Below the pieces are notes generated by a model. It worked only from the letters and a program-made list of their open reading frames with translations, ran no database searches and was not told the DNA's origin. A program made the translations under genes and the position numbers. Positions 11,385 to 23,529 of a stretch of DNA of 64,000 bases are shown here, one piece after another (the stretch's first letter is position 1; the number at the start of each line of letters is the position of its first letter). Source of the stretch: Protea cynaroides (lineage: Eukaryota; Streptophyta; Magnoliopsida; Proteales; Proteaceae); NCBI GenBank assembly GCA_028583415.1, contig CM053269.1, forward strand, positions 34,910,254 through 34,974,253, in the 5' to 3' direction.

Positions 11385-12120
11385 AATCTAATGGTCGGAT
11401 CTCTTCAAAACATGATAATCATGATCAACGACTCAGAATTCATCAAACCAACCAAAATCAATGGCTCAGATTCATCTAATCAACTCATGATGATCATCCA
11501 ACGGTTCAAATCACTTACAATAATAATCTAACCGTCAAGGTTCATTTAAATCATTCTTGAAGACAATCCAATGGTTTAGATCATCCAAAATGATAATCTA
11601 ACCGTTAAGATACATTTATATCAGTCTTGAAGACAATCCAACGGTCCAGATTTATCTAATCAACTCATAAATGACCATTTAATGGTTTAGATCCAAAATA
11701 AACATCCAATGGCCCATATCATCACACGATCAGAATAAAAAATCAATCATCCTATGGTCCTTATTTTCATATCATCACATGATCAAAATTCATGGTTGAT
11801 GGCTCGATTTTCAACTCATCAAAAAATCCAAATCAAAGGGGCCATATAACTTCATATCGAAATTCTAAATCAAATGGCCATATTTTTATTCTCATGAAAT
11901 TCAAGATCAAAGGCTATATCACAAAATTCAAAATTGATGGCCATGATTTAATCACATTCAAAATTCATCCAATGCCCATAACATCACATGATCCAAGTCA
12001 TCGAACGGCTCATATCTATTATCATAACATGATCAAAATCAATGGTTCAAATTCAGTCAATATTACATAAACAAGTCAATGATTCAAATTTAATAATCAG
12101 AATTATCATGGTTTAACTGT
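11385..12120 (-). repeat. Degenerate short repeats, LTR middle
   Basis: Loosely repeated motifs such as ATCCAACGGTTCAAATCATC and AATCTAACCGTTAAG occur at irregular spacing. An identical-length open frame (11792-12070 and 25788-26066) reflects LTR identity and is antisense to the element, so I do not call it a gene. Confidence 0.55.
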
Positions 12121-12499
12121 TCGGATCAAACATCAAGGTTATCAAATTGTTAAGGTTTCTATTCAGACTTAATTAATGATGCTGATCGGGTGGTTCTGAT
12201 CATATAGGGAAGAGATCAATGATGCAGGTGATATGGGATGGAGATGTGATAGTTGCAGCAGTGAAGTGTATTAGGTTTGATTGGGACTACAAGGTGGAGG
12301 TGCATGGTTGATCAGACATAGCTCATTGGTTGTGAGATTGAGGAAATTGGTTTGCATGTTGGGGGTATGGCAAGTGGAGGTATTTGCAGGTAATGGTGGT
12401 CGGTGTGGTAATGAATCGGTGACCAGGTGGTTGGAGGTTGGGGCAATAGGATATGAAGAAGAAGAAAATAAAATAAAAAAAAGGGGCGGTGGTTTACCT

Positions 12500-13390
12500 A
12501 TTGCAGATCCATTGCCTTCTCCTTCTTCCTCTTCTTCATCTTCTCGTTCTGCTTCTCTCCATTCTCCCCCAAAATCGAGATCCCTCTTTTCTGATTTTTT
12601 TTTTGTTTTTTTTTTCTTCTCCTCTCCACCGGCCTCCTCCTTCTTCTCGGTCCTCTCCCCTTCTTTTTCTGATTTTTTCTTCTCCTCTCCACCTCCTCCT
12701 TCTCGGTCTTCTCCCCTTCTTTTCTGATTTTTTTTTTTTTTTTTCTTCTCCTTTCCACCTCCTCCTTCTTCTCGGTCCTCTCCCCTTCTTTTCTGATTTT
12801 TTCTTCTCCTCTCCACCTCCTCCTTCTTCTCGGTCTTCTCCCCTTCTTTTCTGATTTTTTTTTTGTTTTTTTCTTCTCCTTTCCTCCAACCTTCTTCTCG
12901 GTCCTCTCCTCTTATTCTCCTTTTTTTTTTCTTTCCTCCACCTCCTCCTTCTTCTCGGTCTTCTCCCCTTCTTTTCTGATTTTTTTTTTTTGTTTTTTTC
13001 TTCTCCTTTCCCCTAACCTTCTTCTCGGTCCTCTCCTCTTATTTCCTTTTTTTTTTCTTTCCTCGGTTTTTTCTCCTCTTATTCTGTTTTTTTATTTTTT
13101 TTCCTCACCTCTCTCTCTCCTTTCCCTTTTCGATCCTGCCTCTTTCACCGCCTTCTCTCTTTTATTCTCGGATCATTTTTTTCCTTTTTCTAATTTTTCG
13201 GCCTCAAATCTTCTCGATCTCTCTTTCCCAATCTGATTTTTTGGATCTCTTCTCTCTCTTCCCAATCTTTTTTCTTCTTTATTCTCTTACTTTTATTTTA
13301 TATATTTTTTTATTCCTTTTCTTTCCAACCGTCCTCCTCTCTTTCCCCTTTCGGTCTCTCTTCCCTCTCTCAAATCTTCTCAATCTTTCC
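12500..13390 (-). repeat. LTR polypyrimidine tract (purine on the element's sense strand)
   Basis: About 890 bp of C and T on this strand. It is built from repeats around CCTCCTCCTTCTTCTCGGTC and CCCCTTCTTTTCTGATTTTT. It occupies the same place as the TTCTAGAA-bearing purine tract of the plus-strand copy but has different repeat units. The partner LTR copy is 26500-27410. Confidence 0.85.
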
Positions 13391-13408
13391 TTTTTTCCGT
13401 TGAACCGA

Positions 13409-13510
<102 letters not shown>

Positions 13511-14054
13511 TAAAATTCTTGCACATGGGTTAAACGGACTTGGTCCAGGCTGGTCTGAATCCGACATAGAACAGAAAAGATACGAAGCTTTGAAGTTCTA
13601 ACGATAACTTTGCATGCAAGCTTGCATGAGACCCACTGGTGACTTCTACCCGGGATTTTTTACGTCCACTTTATAGAACATCATGAATGAAGAATAATGG
13701 CCTTGGAATCATCTGAATCCGATGTCGGATGATCAAGATATGATGATTTGAAATTCAAACAATCCGACTTAGGATAATTTGCATGAAGGCCCCTGGGATT
13801 ATTATTTATAATAATTTCAGTAACCTCCCTTATATGTATCATCCGACTAAAATGATCATATCTTCCTCATTTGATATCAGAATTGAGCAATTCTGGTCTC
13901 GTTTCGAAGATAATTCTATGACATATGCATCCATGCAGATAATAGCCCCTGACCCTGCTGTGGGGTTCAGTGAAAAATCACAAATCTTTGGGAGGTCAGA
14001 AACCTGTCATATTGGTTCACTTATGCCGAGGGTGGCAAAAATGGGGTGCTTACA

Positions 14055-14067
14055 GATGCCCCTCTTT
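14055..14067 (-). promoter_or_regulatory. Polypurine tract of the minus-strand giant element
   Basis: AAAGAGGGGCATC on the minus strand, directly before the 3' LTR start TGTAAGCACC. It is identical to the tract at 35225-35237 of the plus-strand copy. Confidence 0.85.
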
Positions 14068-14279
14068 ATCCGAGATTGTTATCAGTTGAAGGCTAAAGAT
14101 AAAAGAACCACATTTTTGGGGTATGAGTGATATTGTTTATTGGACTGCACTTAGGGTAATTCTTCCTAAACTGCCTCCGTATTCTAAGGGTGTCCTAGAA
14201 ATCAAGCCCAGAACGTAGTTCGACTGGCGAGAAGGTTTGTTCTTCTTGGAGAATTGATGAATGCTCTTCTTGTATGAAG

Positions 14280-14850
14280 CTAGGCTGTGAATACAAGGCT
14301 CATTTGTAGGCTGGGAACCTCTTCTTGCTGAGGTGACTCATGATGCAAGGTACTTGCGGGCTTGAACCCGGCTTGATCCATTTATAGGCTGATAAACCTC
14401 TTTTTGTACAAAGCTAGGCTGTGAATACAAGGCTCATTTGTAGGCTGGGAACCTCTTCTTGCTGAGGTGACTCATGATGCAAGGTATGTGCGGGCTTGGA
14501 CCCGGCTTGATCCATTTGTAGGCTGATAAACCTCTTCTTGTACGAAGCTAGGCTGTGAATACAAGGCTCATTTGTAGGCTGGGAACCTCTTCTTGCTGAG
14601 ATGGAACTCAATGCAAGGTATGTGCGGGGTTGGACCCGGCTTGATCCATTTGTAGGCTGATAAACCTCTTCTTGTATGAAGCTAGGCTGTGAATACAAGG
14701 CTCATTTGTAGGTTGGGAACCTCTTCTTGCTAAGGTGGAACTCAATGCAAGGCATGTGCGGGCTTGGACCCGGCTTGATCCATTTGTAGGCTGATAAATC
14801 TCTTCTTGTATGAAGCTAGGCTGTGAATACAAGGCTGATTGTATGAGCTT
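14280..14850 (-). repeat. Tandem array, unit 134 bp
   Basis: The landmark GCTAGGCTGTGAATACAAGG recurs at 14413, 14547, 14681 and 14815, exactly 134 bp apart. Units are nearly identical. The plus-strand copy has units of about 135 bp, inverted, at 34260-35020. Confidence 0.9.
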
Positions 14851-14869
14851 GGGCTCGGCTTTGATGTCT

Positions 14870-15240
14870 TTCCTTTGATTGAGATGAGGCTCTTTTGATT
14901 GAGATTTTGAGATTGATTTTCTGAATAAGCTAGGGCTCTGCATTTGATTCACTTATAGGCTAAGATTGATTTAAACTTTGGATGAGTTAGGGATCTGCAT
15001 TTGATTCCCATATAGGCTGAGATTGACTTGATCTTTGAATGAGCTAGGGCTCTACATTTGATTCACTAATAGGCTGAGATTGATTTGAACTTTGGATGAG
15101 CTAGGGCTCTACATTTGATTTACTTATAGACTGAGATTGATTTGAAATTTGGATGAGCTAGGGCTTTGCATTTGATTCACTAATAATCTGAGATTGATTT
15201 GATCTTTGGATGAGCTAGGGCTCTACATTTGATTCTGTAA
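14870..15240 (-). repeat. Tandem array, unit about 57-60 bp
   Basis: Units around GATGAGCTAGGGCTCTGCAT and TTGATTCACTTATAGGCTGA, about six copies. The equivalent in the plus-strand copy is 33960-34160. A looser repeat of about 70 bp (CTTGGAAG, GACTTTGAACCTTTAGG) follows at 15290-15490. Confidence 0.75.
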
Positions 15241-17738
15241 TGAGTAAGAACTCAGAAGGTCACTTATAGGGTGATACTGAATGACTCATCTTGGCAGTTC
15301 CTACCAGCTTTGGACCTTTGGGATTGAAAATAGGAATATCCTTCTTGGAAGCTCTATGGCTATGAACCTTTAGGATGCTTGAAAGTGACCCATACAGGAA
15401 GGCTTTGTTGACTTTGAACCTTTAGGGTTGAAATATGACCTATCTTGGAAGTCTCTTGACTTTGAACCTATAGAGTGCTGGACATATTTGAAATGATGGT
15501 GAATTCCTTGGTAGTTTTTCAAGTTTTTTTTTTTGCTCCTGCTTTATTGGTGAAGGCACAAAACATGACATCAATGGAAATGGTGTCATGGACTTCGCTG
15601 GCATGATACCTAGATTTGAAATTTGCCATTTATGACCTGGTACTGAAAGTTTGACTCAATTTCAGCACGGTAGGGATGACTTGATTACTCCCTTGGAAAG
15701 GTTCCATGTAATTTCTTCAGCCAACATTAATGTTGTTGGATTTTGGATTGAAAGAAACTCTAGTGAGGATTTTGGACAAGAATGAGGGGACCTTGACAGT
15801 CTTTAACCAAAGTGACTTTATTGATTGACCATGGTGTTAAACTGTCAAGGGACATCTGGTCAACTAAGTTCTTTGATTGTGCATTATGGTAGAACAAATT
15901 GCTAGAATAGCCAAGCGGCGATGAAATGTGACATGGGTTTGGCCCTCAATCTAGGCTCATGAAAAGCTCAGGACATTGCAACATTATTATGCCAATTTTG
16001 AAAGATGAATGAACCATGGCCCCAAAGTAGGCACGAGGAGCAAAGGATTCGAAGTGTTCCTTCAGAGAATTTGGTGACCAAATCCTAAAAGGTGATCGAC
16101 CACATTGGATTTTCTTCATCAACAGGATTGGGAGAACTAAAAAATTGGCAAAAACCAACTTGGATGGACCTACTTCTGTTGACTATGAAAGTAGTGACTT
16201 CAGACTAGACAATGGATCCTTGATGTATTGCTCATTATCAAGTTCGATTCCTCTACATAGGGTATATCTATGCCCCAATGTCTGCATGTTGTGACAGACC
16301 GCTACTATAGAAGGAAATGGGAAATCTAACAGAGTTAGAACAAGGTTGAATCTGGATTGCATTTAGAATTTGACCATGCTTCTGAGGTCTAGGGAAGATT
16401 GACAGATTGATTGTAGAAAATGATTTCTTAGATAAACCCTTGTTGAATCTTGAAAAATGAGGGAGCTGATGATTTGATGAATTTGGCTACATCCGTAACC
16501 AGGCCATGAGAATTTGCTCTCTCCTTAACAAGACCAAAGGATTTGAAGATTGAATTCTGTTGAAAGGCAATGCTATGGAGCCTAACAGATGATGGTTTGT
16601 TCAACTCCTCGAGTATGATTTACTGAGGAGCAAGAGGGGTTCCTTTCCTTATGGAGGGTAGACTGGTATGACACTTGTCTACATGAACCACTGAATTTTT
16701 TCTTTGAAGGGTCAATGAGGGCAATGCTTTAGGGCTGCATCAGGTCGCCTATCCCCACTGAGGTATTATGGGTTGCCCATTGAGGTTGCTCGGGTTGCCT
16801 TTCCCTGCTGAGGTTTCTTTTCTTCCCATTATTATTTTTTTTCATTTTCTTCTTTTTGCAAACCCCATCTTGGGTTTAATAAAGAGTCCTGATATGGTGA
16901 GGATATTGCCAAAATTATGGTCCTATCCAATGGTTTGAAACCCTTAGGGGAAATCTAAATGGCATGACCTTCTTGACAAATGGGTAGCCTTGTCCCACTG
17001 TTTAAGTTGACACCTACACGTATTGATAGGCGGGCAACTATTTGAATCATCACTAAAAGTGATCTTAGGGAAATGCAGTCCCACACCAAGATTAAAAATA
17101 GTGCCAAATTATGTTTTCCTTTCTTGGAGATGTTCAGATGGAACACGTGTCCCAATAAGCTATATCGAGATTCTGAATCAGTCACAATCATATCTGGGCC
17201 TGAAACCTTTAGGTTTGTTGACAAGTATTGATGTTGAAGGTCCAAGAGGACTGATGTGAAACTGTCCACAGGGGTCTACCATTGGGAGAGTGTTTGGTTA
17301 TTTATGTAAAATGGGTTTATCTTACCGAGAAGATCCCATTTTATTGGCTTGAGAAATGAAGGGCTTATGGGAACCTTTGGGAAGCCGTTGGATGTAATGA
17401 ACGACAGATGAGAGTTCCAGTCAGATTCATGAATTTGTACATAAAATGATGACATGATCACGAGATATAATGCCATAAAAAATGATAATCAAAAGAAGGG
17501 CTTGTGAAAGAGACTCCTTGGAAGGCCGTCGGATTGATGGACGGGAGAGAGAGTCTAATGCCGATGAGAAATCTTTCTCTGATGAAGAAGTGATGAGATC
17601 GTCTCCTGTAAAGGCGGGATGTAATTGGCCAAAATCAAAAGTCCGGTCCAACATGCTGTAAATCTCGACGAATGATCGAACTTGCTATCAGGCTTTGGTT
17701 GGAACTATCATCCTCTTGAAGTGAGAGGGACAATTGGT

Positions 17739-17785
17739 TTACTGTCGAGCTCCAATGCCATTCAACATCTTACTATTTTCTTTTC

Positions 17786-17830
<45 letters not shown>

Positions 17831-17987
17831 GATGTGAAGGCCACATAATGCAGTGCTTCGCTTGATCGCGAAATTGAATCCTGACTTTCAATATTGGATT
17901 TGAATCTTCTTCTTCCAAACATTTCCAATCAGATAGAACGTCTTTGCCCCAACTAGCACTCTGATCTTCTGTAAACTTTATGAGCAT
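17739..17987 (-). other. Small ORF shared with the plus-strand copy, unknown
   Basis: In element sense, a frame of 82 codons whose first half aligns with codons 36-82 of the frame at 31011-31259 (shared FTEDQS, WGKDVL, DWKCLEEED, NPILKV). This copy runs into a lysine run translated from the poly-T tract, so at least its end is not a protein. No recognised domain. Confidence 0.25.
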
Positions 17988-18332
17988 TTGTGACTGCTCA
18001 TATAGTATCTGATTTTATCTGCATGGTAAATCCGTATGCTATCCTCTAGAAGTTACTCATCACCTTCTGTCTGATGTGACTACCTCCCATTATTGATGTA
18101 GATAAAACATAGGCTTGAATTTTCTTTTTCTTTCCTTTTTTTTTTTTTTTTTTGGGTATTCCAATGACCTCATTCTTGGATTTTGGGATTGACCATTCAT
18201 CATGTATCTCTTGCTTACAGATGATTTATTTTGTAAGAACTTTGAAGTTTCTATCCTTTTGGTGGCACATCTGTCCTCCACATTTGTACTGATTGGCTGA
18301 TCTATTGATCTAATGCTTTCCTTGGAATCTTT

Positions 18333-18575
18333 TCACAGGTAGAGCAAATGGCAGCTTCTCCAATACATGTTTCTTGAGACTACTCTTGTGTCTCTCGATT
18401 GATCATTTAAAGCTTTCCCAGACGGGTTGGACCTTTCTTTCTCAAGAGGCCGGGTGGCGTAGAAGTTCAGGAGACGGCTCATCGTTTCAATCATCTTCAG
18501 AGTCAGAATTGACTGCGCACGTAGAATAGGAAGATGTACGAAACTGGGAGGAAATGTATGGAAGAGACAAGGCAC
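18333..18575 (-). other. Small ORF b of the giant element (80 codons), unknown
   Basis: In element sense. It is the same length as 30505-30747 in the plus-strand copy, with about 12 of 80 residues different and no indel; shared core MIETMSRLLNFY and GKALNDQS. The replacement rate is close to neutral expectation, so coding is unproven. No domain, signal peptide or membrane segment is evident. It lies 37 bases downstream of ORF a. Confidence 0.3.
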
Positions 18576-18612
18576 AAAGTTTGAAATCCCAAACGGGTGA
18601 TTTTTTTTTTAC

Positions 18613-18816
18613 TTACAGGGCAGATTGGACTGGACTTGTCAACAAGCATATCAATCTTGGACCTAGACATGGATGACCTATCGAATATCGATAATAGAAA
18701 GTTGAAACAACTAGTTCATCCAAGTGGCTCCAGTTGGGCATAACGCCTTCGACGACCATCTTCAGTCGTTGCAGGAATAAGTTTTCCTTCAGATCTCTAA
18801 TAGCAGGACTCATCAT
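18613..18816 (-). other. Small ORF a of the giant element (67 codons), unknown
   Basis: In element sense, starting ATGATGAGTCCTGC. It is the same length and frame as 30265-30468. About 15 of 204 bases differ, giving nine residue changes; shared core EGVMPNWS and LDELVVSTFYYRYS. Both copies keep the stop at the same place. It could be a relic of an ancestral gene or chance retention. No domain recognised. Confidence 0.3.
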
Positions 18817-18889
18817 GCCCCTCTATCAATAGGTGCAAGATACCTACCTTTTCCATCTTTTTTTTTTCAGTTTGGGATCCATTCAAAAC

Positions 18890-19440
18890 CAGACTATTGC
18901 TTTTTAAGCTCAAGGTTACTCTGGTTCATGCCCCAGTTTGGGGTTTGATGGATTCATCAATGGACCACTTCTAGTTGAGTTCAAAATCATTCTAGCTTAT
19001 GCCCCAGCTTATGGAGCAAGGGGTATCGCCATTGCACTACACCATTTTGAATCCAAGATTGGACTAATTTATACCTTGGTTTGGGGGGTTTAATGGATTT
19101 CTTTGTTAGACCACTCTCAATTTGGGTCTAAGGTCAATTTGGTCCATGCCCCAGTTTAGGGCATAATGGCTTTCCTCATTAGACCGCATTCAATTTGGGT
19201 CCAAAATCAATCTAGTTTATGACCAACTTAGGGCTCATGACTTTCCTCATTGAACCATACCCAATTCAGGCCGAAGGTCAATCCGGTTCATGCCCCAGTT
19301 TGGGGGTCATTGGCTTTCCTCATCAGATCGCACTCAATTTAGGTCTAAGTTCAATCTGGTTCATGCCCTAGTTTATGGGTTAAGGGTTTCATCATTGGAC
19401 CATTCTGGTTCTTATCCTTGCTTGGGGCACATTGGATCTC
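18890..19440 (-). repeat. Degenerate tandem array, unit about 90-100 bp
   Basis: Repeats of CATGCCCCAGTTTAGGG, TTCCTCATTAGACC and CAATTTGGGTC. The plus-strand counterpart is 29560-30150. Confidence 0.75.
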
Positions 19441-19689
19441 ATCTTTGGTCTACCCTACTACTTGGGAAAATTCCATTCCTCTCTTTGAATAATAAGAAAT
19501 ATGAGGGCAACACTTTGGATTCTAGCATTTTCCTGGCCAATGGGATAGCACTATCATAGCTAAAGGTTCATGATTTCCTAATGACTCCAAAATCTAGAAT
19601 TGATCTTTATTGACAAGCAATGGGAAATCCTCCTCGTTCGCCATTCTTGATGAGTGATCCTAACTTGTAGCACTGGGCTATGATAGACA

Positions 19690-20215
19690 TGGATCGGGCT
19701 CTAATTGATAGAGCCATAGATTGATTTTGAATCAGTCTCCGATTGATAGAGACAAGATTGACTTTGAATTGGTCTTTGATTGATAGAGACAGAGTTGACT
19801 TTGAATTGGTCTCTGATTGATAGAGATCAAGATTGATTTTGAATTGTTCTCTGATTGATAGAGATCAAGATTGATTTTGAATTGGTCTCTGATTGATAGA
19901 GATCAAGATTGATTTTGAATTGGTCTCTGATTGATAGAGATCAAGATTGATTTTGAATTGGTCTCTGATTGATAGAGATCAAGATTGATTTTTAATTGGT
20001 CTCTGATTGATAGAGATCAAGATTGATTTTGAATTGGTCTCTGATTGATAGAGATCAAGATTGATTTTGAATTGGTCTCTGATTGATAGAGATCAAGATT
20101 GATTTTGAATTGGTCTCTGATTGATAGAGATCAAGATTGATTTTGAATTGGTCTCTAATTGATAGAGATCAAGATTGATTTTGAATTGGTCTCTGATTGA
20201 TGGAGATCAAGATTG
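19690..20215 (-). repeat. Homogeneous 38-bp tandem array, about 13 copies
   Basis: Unit GAATTGGTCTCTGATTGATA plus GAGATCAAGATTGATTTT. Central units are nearly identical, so the expansion is recent. The plus-strand copy has only about four degenerate units at 29100-29260. There are no unique spacers between units. Confidence 0.9.
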
Positions 20216-20339
20216 ACAATCATGGGTTGGACTCTAATTGCTAGAGATGGTGGATTGATTGAGTTGAAATGACTAAAACTCTCTTCGATTCCTTTATGAA
20301 ATGGAACATGGACCAAAGGTAATGATTGAACAGGCCTAG

Positions 20340-20960
20340 AGGCTAACTCATGCTCACATTGAGTTCATATGAATGGAACATTTCTTAGTTCCGACATGAA
20401 TCAGAACCTGAACTGGAGTTGACGGTTGGACAAGCCTAGGGGCTGATTAAATTCAAATGAATGGAACTCTTCTTAGTTCCAACATGAATCAGAACTTGAA
20501 CCACAGTTGATGGTTGGATAAGCCTAGTGGCTAAATGAATTCAGATGAATGAGACTCTTCTTAATTCCAACATGAATCTGAACCTGAACCAAAGTTGATG
20601 GTTGGACAAGCCTAGGGGCTAAATAAATTCAGATGAATGGAACTCTTCTTAGTTCCAACATGAATCAGAACCTGAACCAAAGTTGATGGTTGGACAAGTC
20701 TAGGGGCTAAATAAATTCAGATGAATGGAACTTTTCCTAGTTTCGACATGAACTGGGACCCTAACCAAAGTTGATGGTTGGATAAGCCTAGTGGCTAATT
20801 GAATTCAGATGAATGGAACTCTTCTTAGTTCCTAACATGAATCAGAATCCTAACCAAAGTTGATGGTTGGATAAGCCTAGTGGCTAATTGAATTCAGATG
20901 AATGGAACTTTTCCTAGTTCCAACATGAGCCAGAACCTAAATAGGAGGTGAAAGGTGAAA
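20340..20960 (-). repeat. Tandem array, unit about 95-100 bp
   Basis: Inverse counterpart of 8985-9306 plus 28587-28990, about six units with GATGGTTGGACAAGCCTAGG and AGATGAATGGAACTCTTC. Confidence 0.85.
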
Positions 20961-21019
20961 AAAATCCTAGGGGCCGAATGCCTCCTCCATTTTAACATGA
21001 TCTGGGAGTGATGATTGAA

Positions 21020-22290
21020 CCTGCCTAGGGGTTAAAGCCTTCTTCAGTTCTGAGTTGAACCAGAAATGGTGGTTGAATCTAGGGCTAAATATTTCTTTGA
21101 TTCTGAGATGAACTGGATGTGATTGAATCTACCTAGAGGCTGAATCTTTCCTTAATTCTGGATAAACCGAAATGATGATTGGACCTGCCTAGGGGCTGAA
21201 TCTTTCCTTTAGTTCTGAGATGAACCAGAAATGATGGTTGGACCTGGGCTAAATATTTTTTTTGATTCTGAGATGAACTGGATGTAATTGAATCTGCCTA
21301 GGGGCTGAATCTTTCCTTAATTCTGGATGAACCAAAATGATGATTGAACCTGCCTAGGGGCTAAACCTTTCTTCAGTTCTGAGATGAACCAGAAATGGTG
21401 ATTGAATCTGGGGCTGAATATTTCTTTGATACTGAAATGAACTGAATGTGATTGAATCTGCCTAGGGGCTGAATATTTCCTTAATTCTGGATGAACCGAA
21501 ATGATGATTGGACCTGCCTAGGGCTGAACCTTTCCTTAATTCAAAGGTGAATAGGGAATATTGATTGGATTTGCCTAGGGGCTGAATCTTTCCTTAATTC
21601 AAAGGTAAATCGAGAAGGTGATTGGATTTACCTAGGGACTAAATCTTTCCTTAATTCAAAGGTGAATAGGGAATATTGATTGGATTTGCCTAGGGGCTGA
21701 ATCTTTCCTTAATTCAGTGATGAATTGAGAACTTTGATTGGATTTGCCTAGGGGCTGAATCTTCCCTTAATTCAGAGATGAATTGAGAACTTTGATTGGA
21801 TTTGCCTAGGGTCTAGATCTTTCCTTAATTTAGAGATGAATCGAGAACTATAATTGGATTGCCTAGGGGCTGATCTTTCCTTAATTCAGAGATGAATCGA
21901 GAACGGTGATTGGATTTGCCTAGGGGCTGGATCTTTCCTTATTTCAGAGGTGAATGGAGAATGATGATTTGATTTGCCTATGGATTAAATATTTCCTTAA
22001 TTCTGAGATGAATTGAGAAGTATGATTGGATTTGCCTAGGGGTGAATCTTTCCTTAATTCAAAGATGAATCGGGAAATATGATTGGATTTGCGTAGGGGC
22101 TGGATCTTTCCTTAATTCAGAGATGAATCGAGAACGGTGATTGGATTTGCTTAGGGGCTAAATCTTTCCTTAATTCAAAGGTACATTGAGAACTATGATT
22201 GGATTTGCCTAGGGGCTGAATCTTTCCTTAATTCAAAGGTACATTGAGAACTATGATTGGATTTGCCTAGGGGCTGAATCTTTCCTTCTT
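21020..22290 (-). repeat. Tandem array, unit about 58-60 bp, about 20 copies
   Basis: Inverse counterpart of 7790-8970: CTTTCCTTAATTCAGAGATG, GATTGGATTTGCCTAGGGGC. Units nearest the leader (22130-22280) are the most alike. Confidence 0.85.
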
Positions 22291-22821
22291 TCTTACAAAA
22301 TTTGATGTTCAATCAAGATCTAGATTCATGACTTCCATTGATTCATTTAGAAAGATAATATGGATGAATCTCAAGGTGGGAGATCAATACAATTTCTTAG
22401 TTGTAGGGACCTCTCACCCTAAAAGGGTGGATATGGTTGCAGTTTGATTTTCTTTTCCAAAGGCATTGAAATCCAATGGAAAAATATCAAGATTCTAAAC
22501 ATCTAAAGGAGTAGAAGAAGTCACATGCACAATCAATGATGACTCAACCAAACAAGAGTTAGCTCCCTCATAAGGGCGATTGGGTAAACATTATCCAAGT
22601 CAATTTAATTGAATTTGATTAAGCCATGTGTTCAGTCTTGGGACCTCATGATTCCAAAATGGATAATCAATGGTACCAAGGTCTGGCCAATTGGATTACC
22701 AAATTTGATGAAATTGAAATGGATATATTAATCTGTCGTCCTTATTAGGGATGGTTAGCAAAAGCGGTTCATAGATGAACAAACTAGTAAATTTCTTCTT
22801 GACCATGGTATCTATGTCTTG

Positions 22822-23529
22822 ACAGGGATTTTCTGTTTGTTTTTTTAAATCGACGTGTTAACAATGAGAGATTCGACACATCGAGCTTACTTAATGGAGG
22901 GTGTATAGTGACCATCTACTATGATGTAGAACAGGTGTATACATACCTCATACTCCCAATGGGTGAGAGTTCAAGATGCTCATCGTGTAGAATCTAACAT
23001 GTTGACCAATCGAGGACAAAAATGGGCAGAACTTCGACGTCTCAAACATGGATGTCATGGTTAAGCCTATTTTACTGGGTCACTTCAGGGATGAACCAAA
23101 AATAACAAACATTGGGCTACAATCTGGGTTAGGACAGAAAAGGCCACCTTGACGAGGATGGGGTAACCTATCACCGAATGCTCGATGAATAATGGGCCCC
23201 GAATCCCTTTATATACTATGTTGCAAGGATCCAAGCGACGTGGAGTAGCATAACGCATTCTCAGGCGGACCCAAGAAACGCTCGTTAGAGGCTGCTCGCC
23301 GGTCGTGGTCTCACAAAGTACAGGCCAAGGCTATGTGTTTCGCCTAGCGGGCTGCCCCATATGCATGGGACCCGGTTCGGCTACTCGCACGAATGTGTGA
23401 CAGAACCCATTCCCCCCAAAGCAATAATATACAAGCATAAATATAGTATTCTAAAATCAAGCATCCAATACACACAAGGAAAGTTTTCATTTAGGAGTTT
23501 GACATTTATATCCCCAGTGAAGTCGCCAC
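22822..23529 (-). repeat. 5' leader of the minus-strand giant element
   Basis: Conserved inverse of 4153-4867. Around 22822 it holds the uninterrupted sequence that in the plus-strand copy is split by the GATAC solo LTR. Confidence 0.6.
23511..23528 (-). promoter_or_regulatory. Primer binding site of the minus-strand giant element
   Basis: TGGCGACTTCACTGGGGA on the minus strand, one base inside from the 5' LTR end. See 4154-4171 for the plus-strand version with one substitution. Confidence 0.75.

Larger units (their letters stand above)
14055..23529 (-). other. Internal region of the minus-strand giant element (non-coding)
   Basis: About 9.5 kb with no recognisable gag or pol. In element sense it runs: leader (23529 down to about 22822), unique DNA, array of about 60 bp, array of about 95 bp, 38-bp array (19690-20215), array of about 90 bp (18890-19440), a stretch with small ORFs (17739-18816), unique DNA (15540-17700, with an A-tract at 17793-17829), then arrays of about 70, 57 and 134 bp before the polypurine tract. 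The order is the same in the plus-strand copy. Confidence 0.8.

Noticed and set aside
11792..12070. Identical-length 92-codon ORF at 25788-26066
   Set aside because: Both are the same position of sister LTRs with about 2 percent divergence and antisense to the element; retention by chance is likely.
14414..14952. Repetitive ORFs with PSFIQEE and QPTNGSSRVQ repeats
   Set aside because: They are translations of the 134-bp array; the unit length is not a multiple of three, so reading cannot stay periodic in one frame.
16955..17269. 104-codon ORF in the giant element internal region
   Set aside because: The corresponding sequence at 31800-32010 of the other copy is frameshifted and stopped, and no domain is recognisable.
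19690..20215. CRISPR-like regular array
   Set aside because: Units are contiguous with no unique spacers, the genome is a plant's, and the same array exists in reduced form in the sister element.
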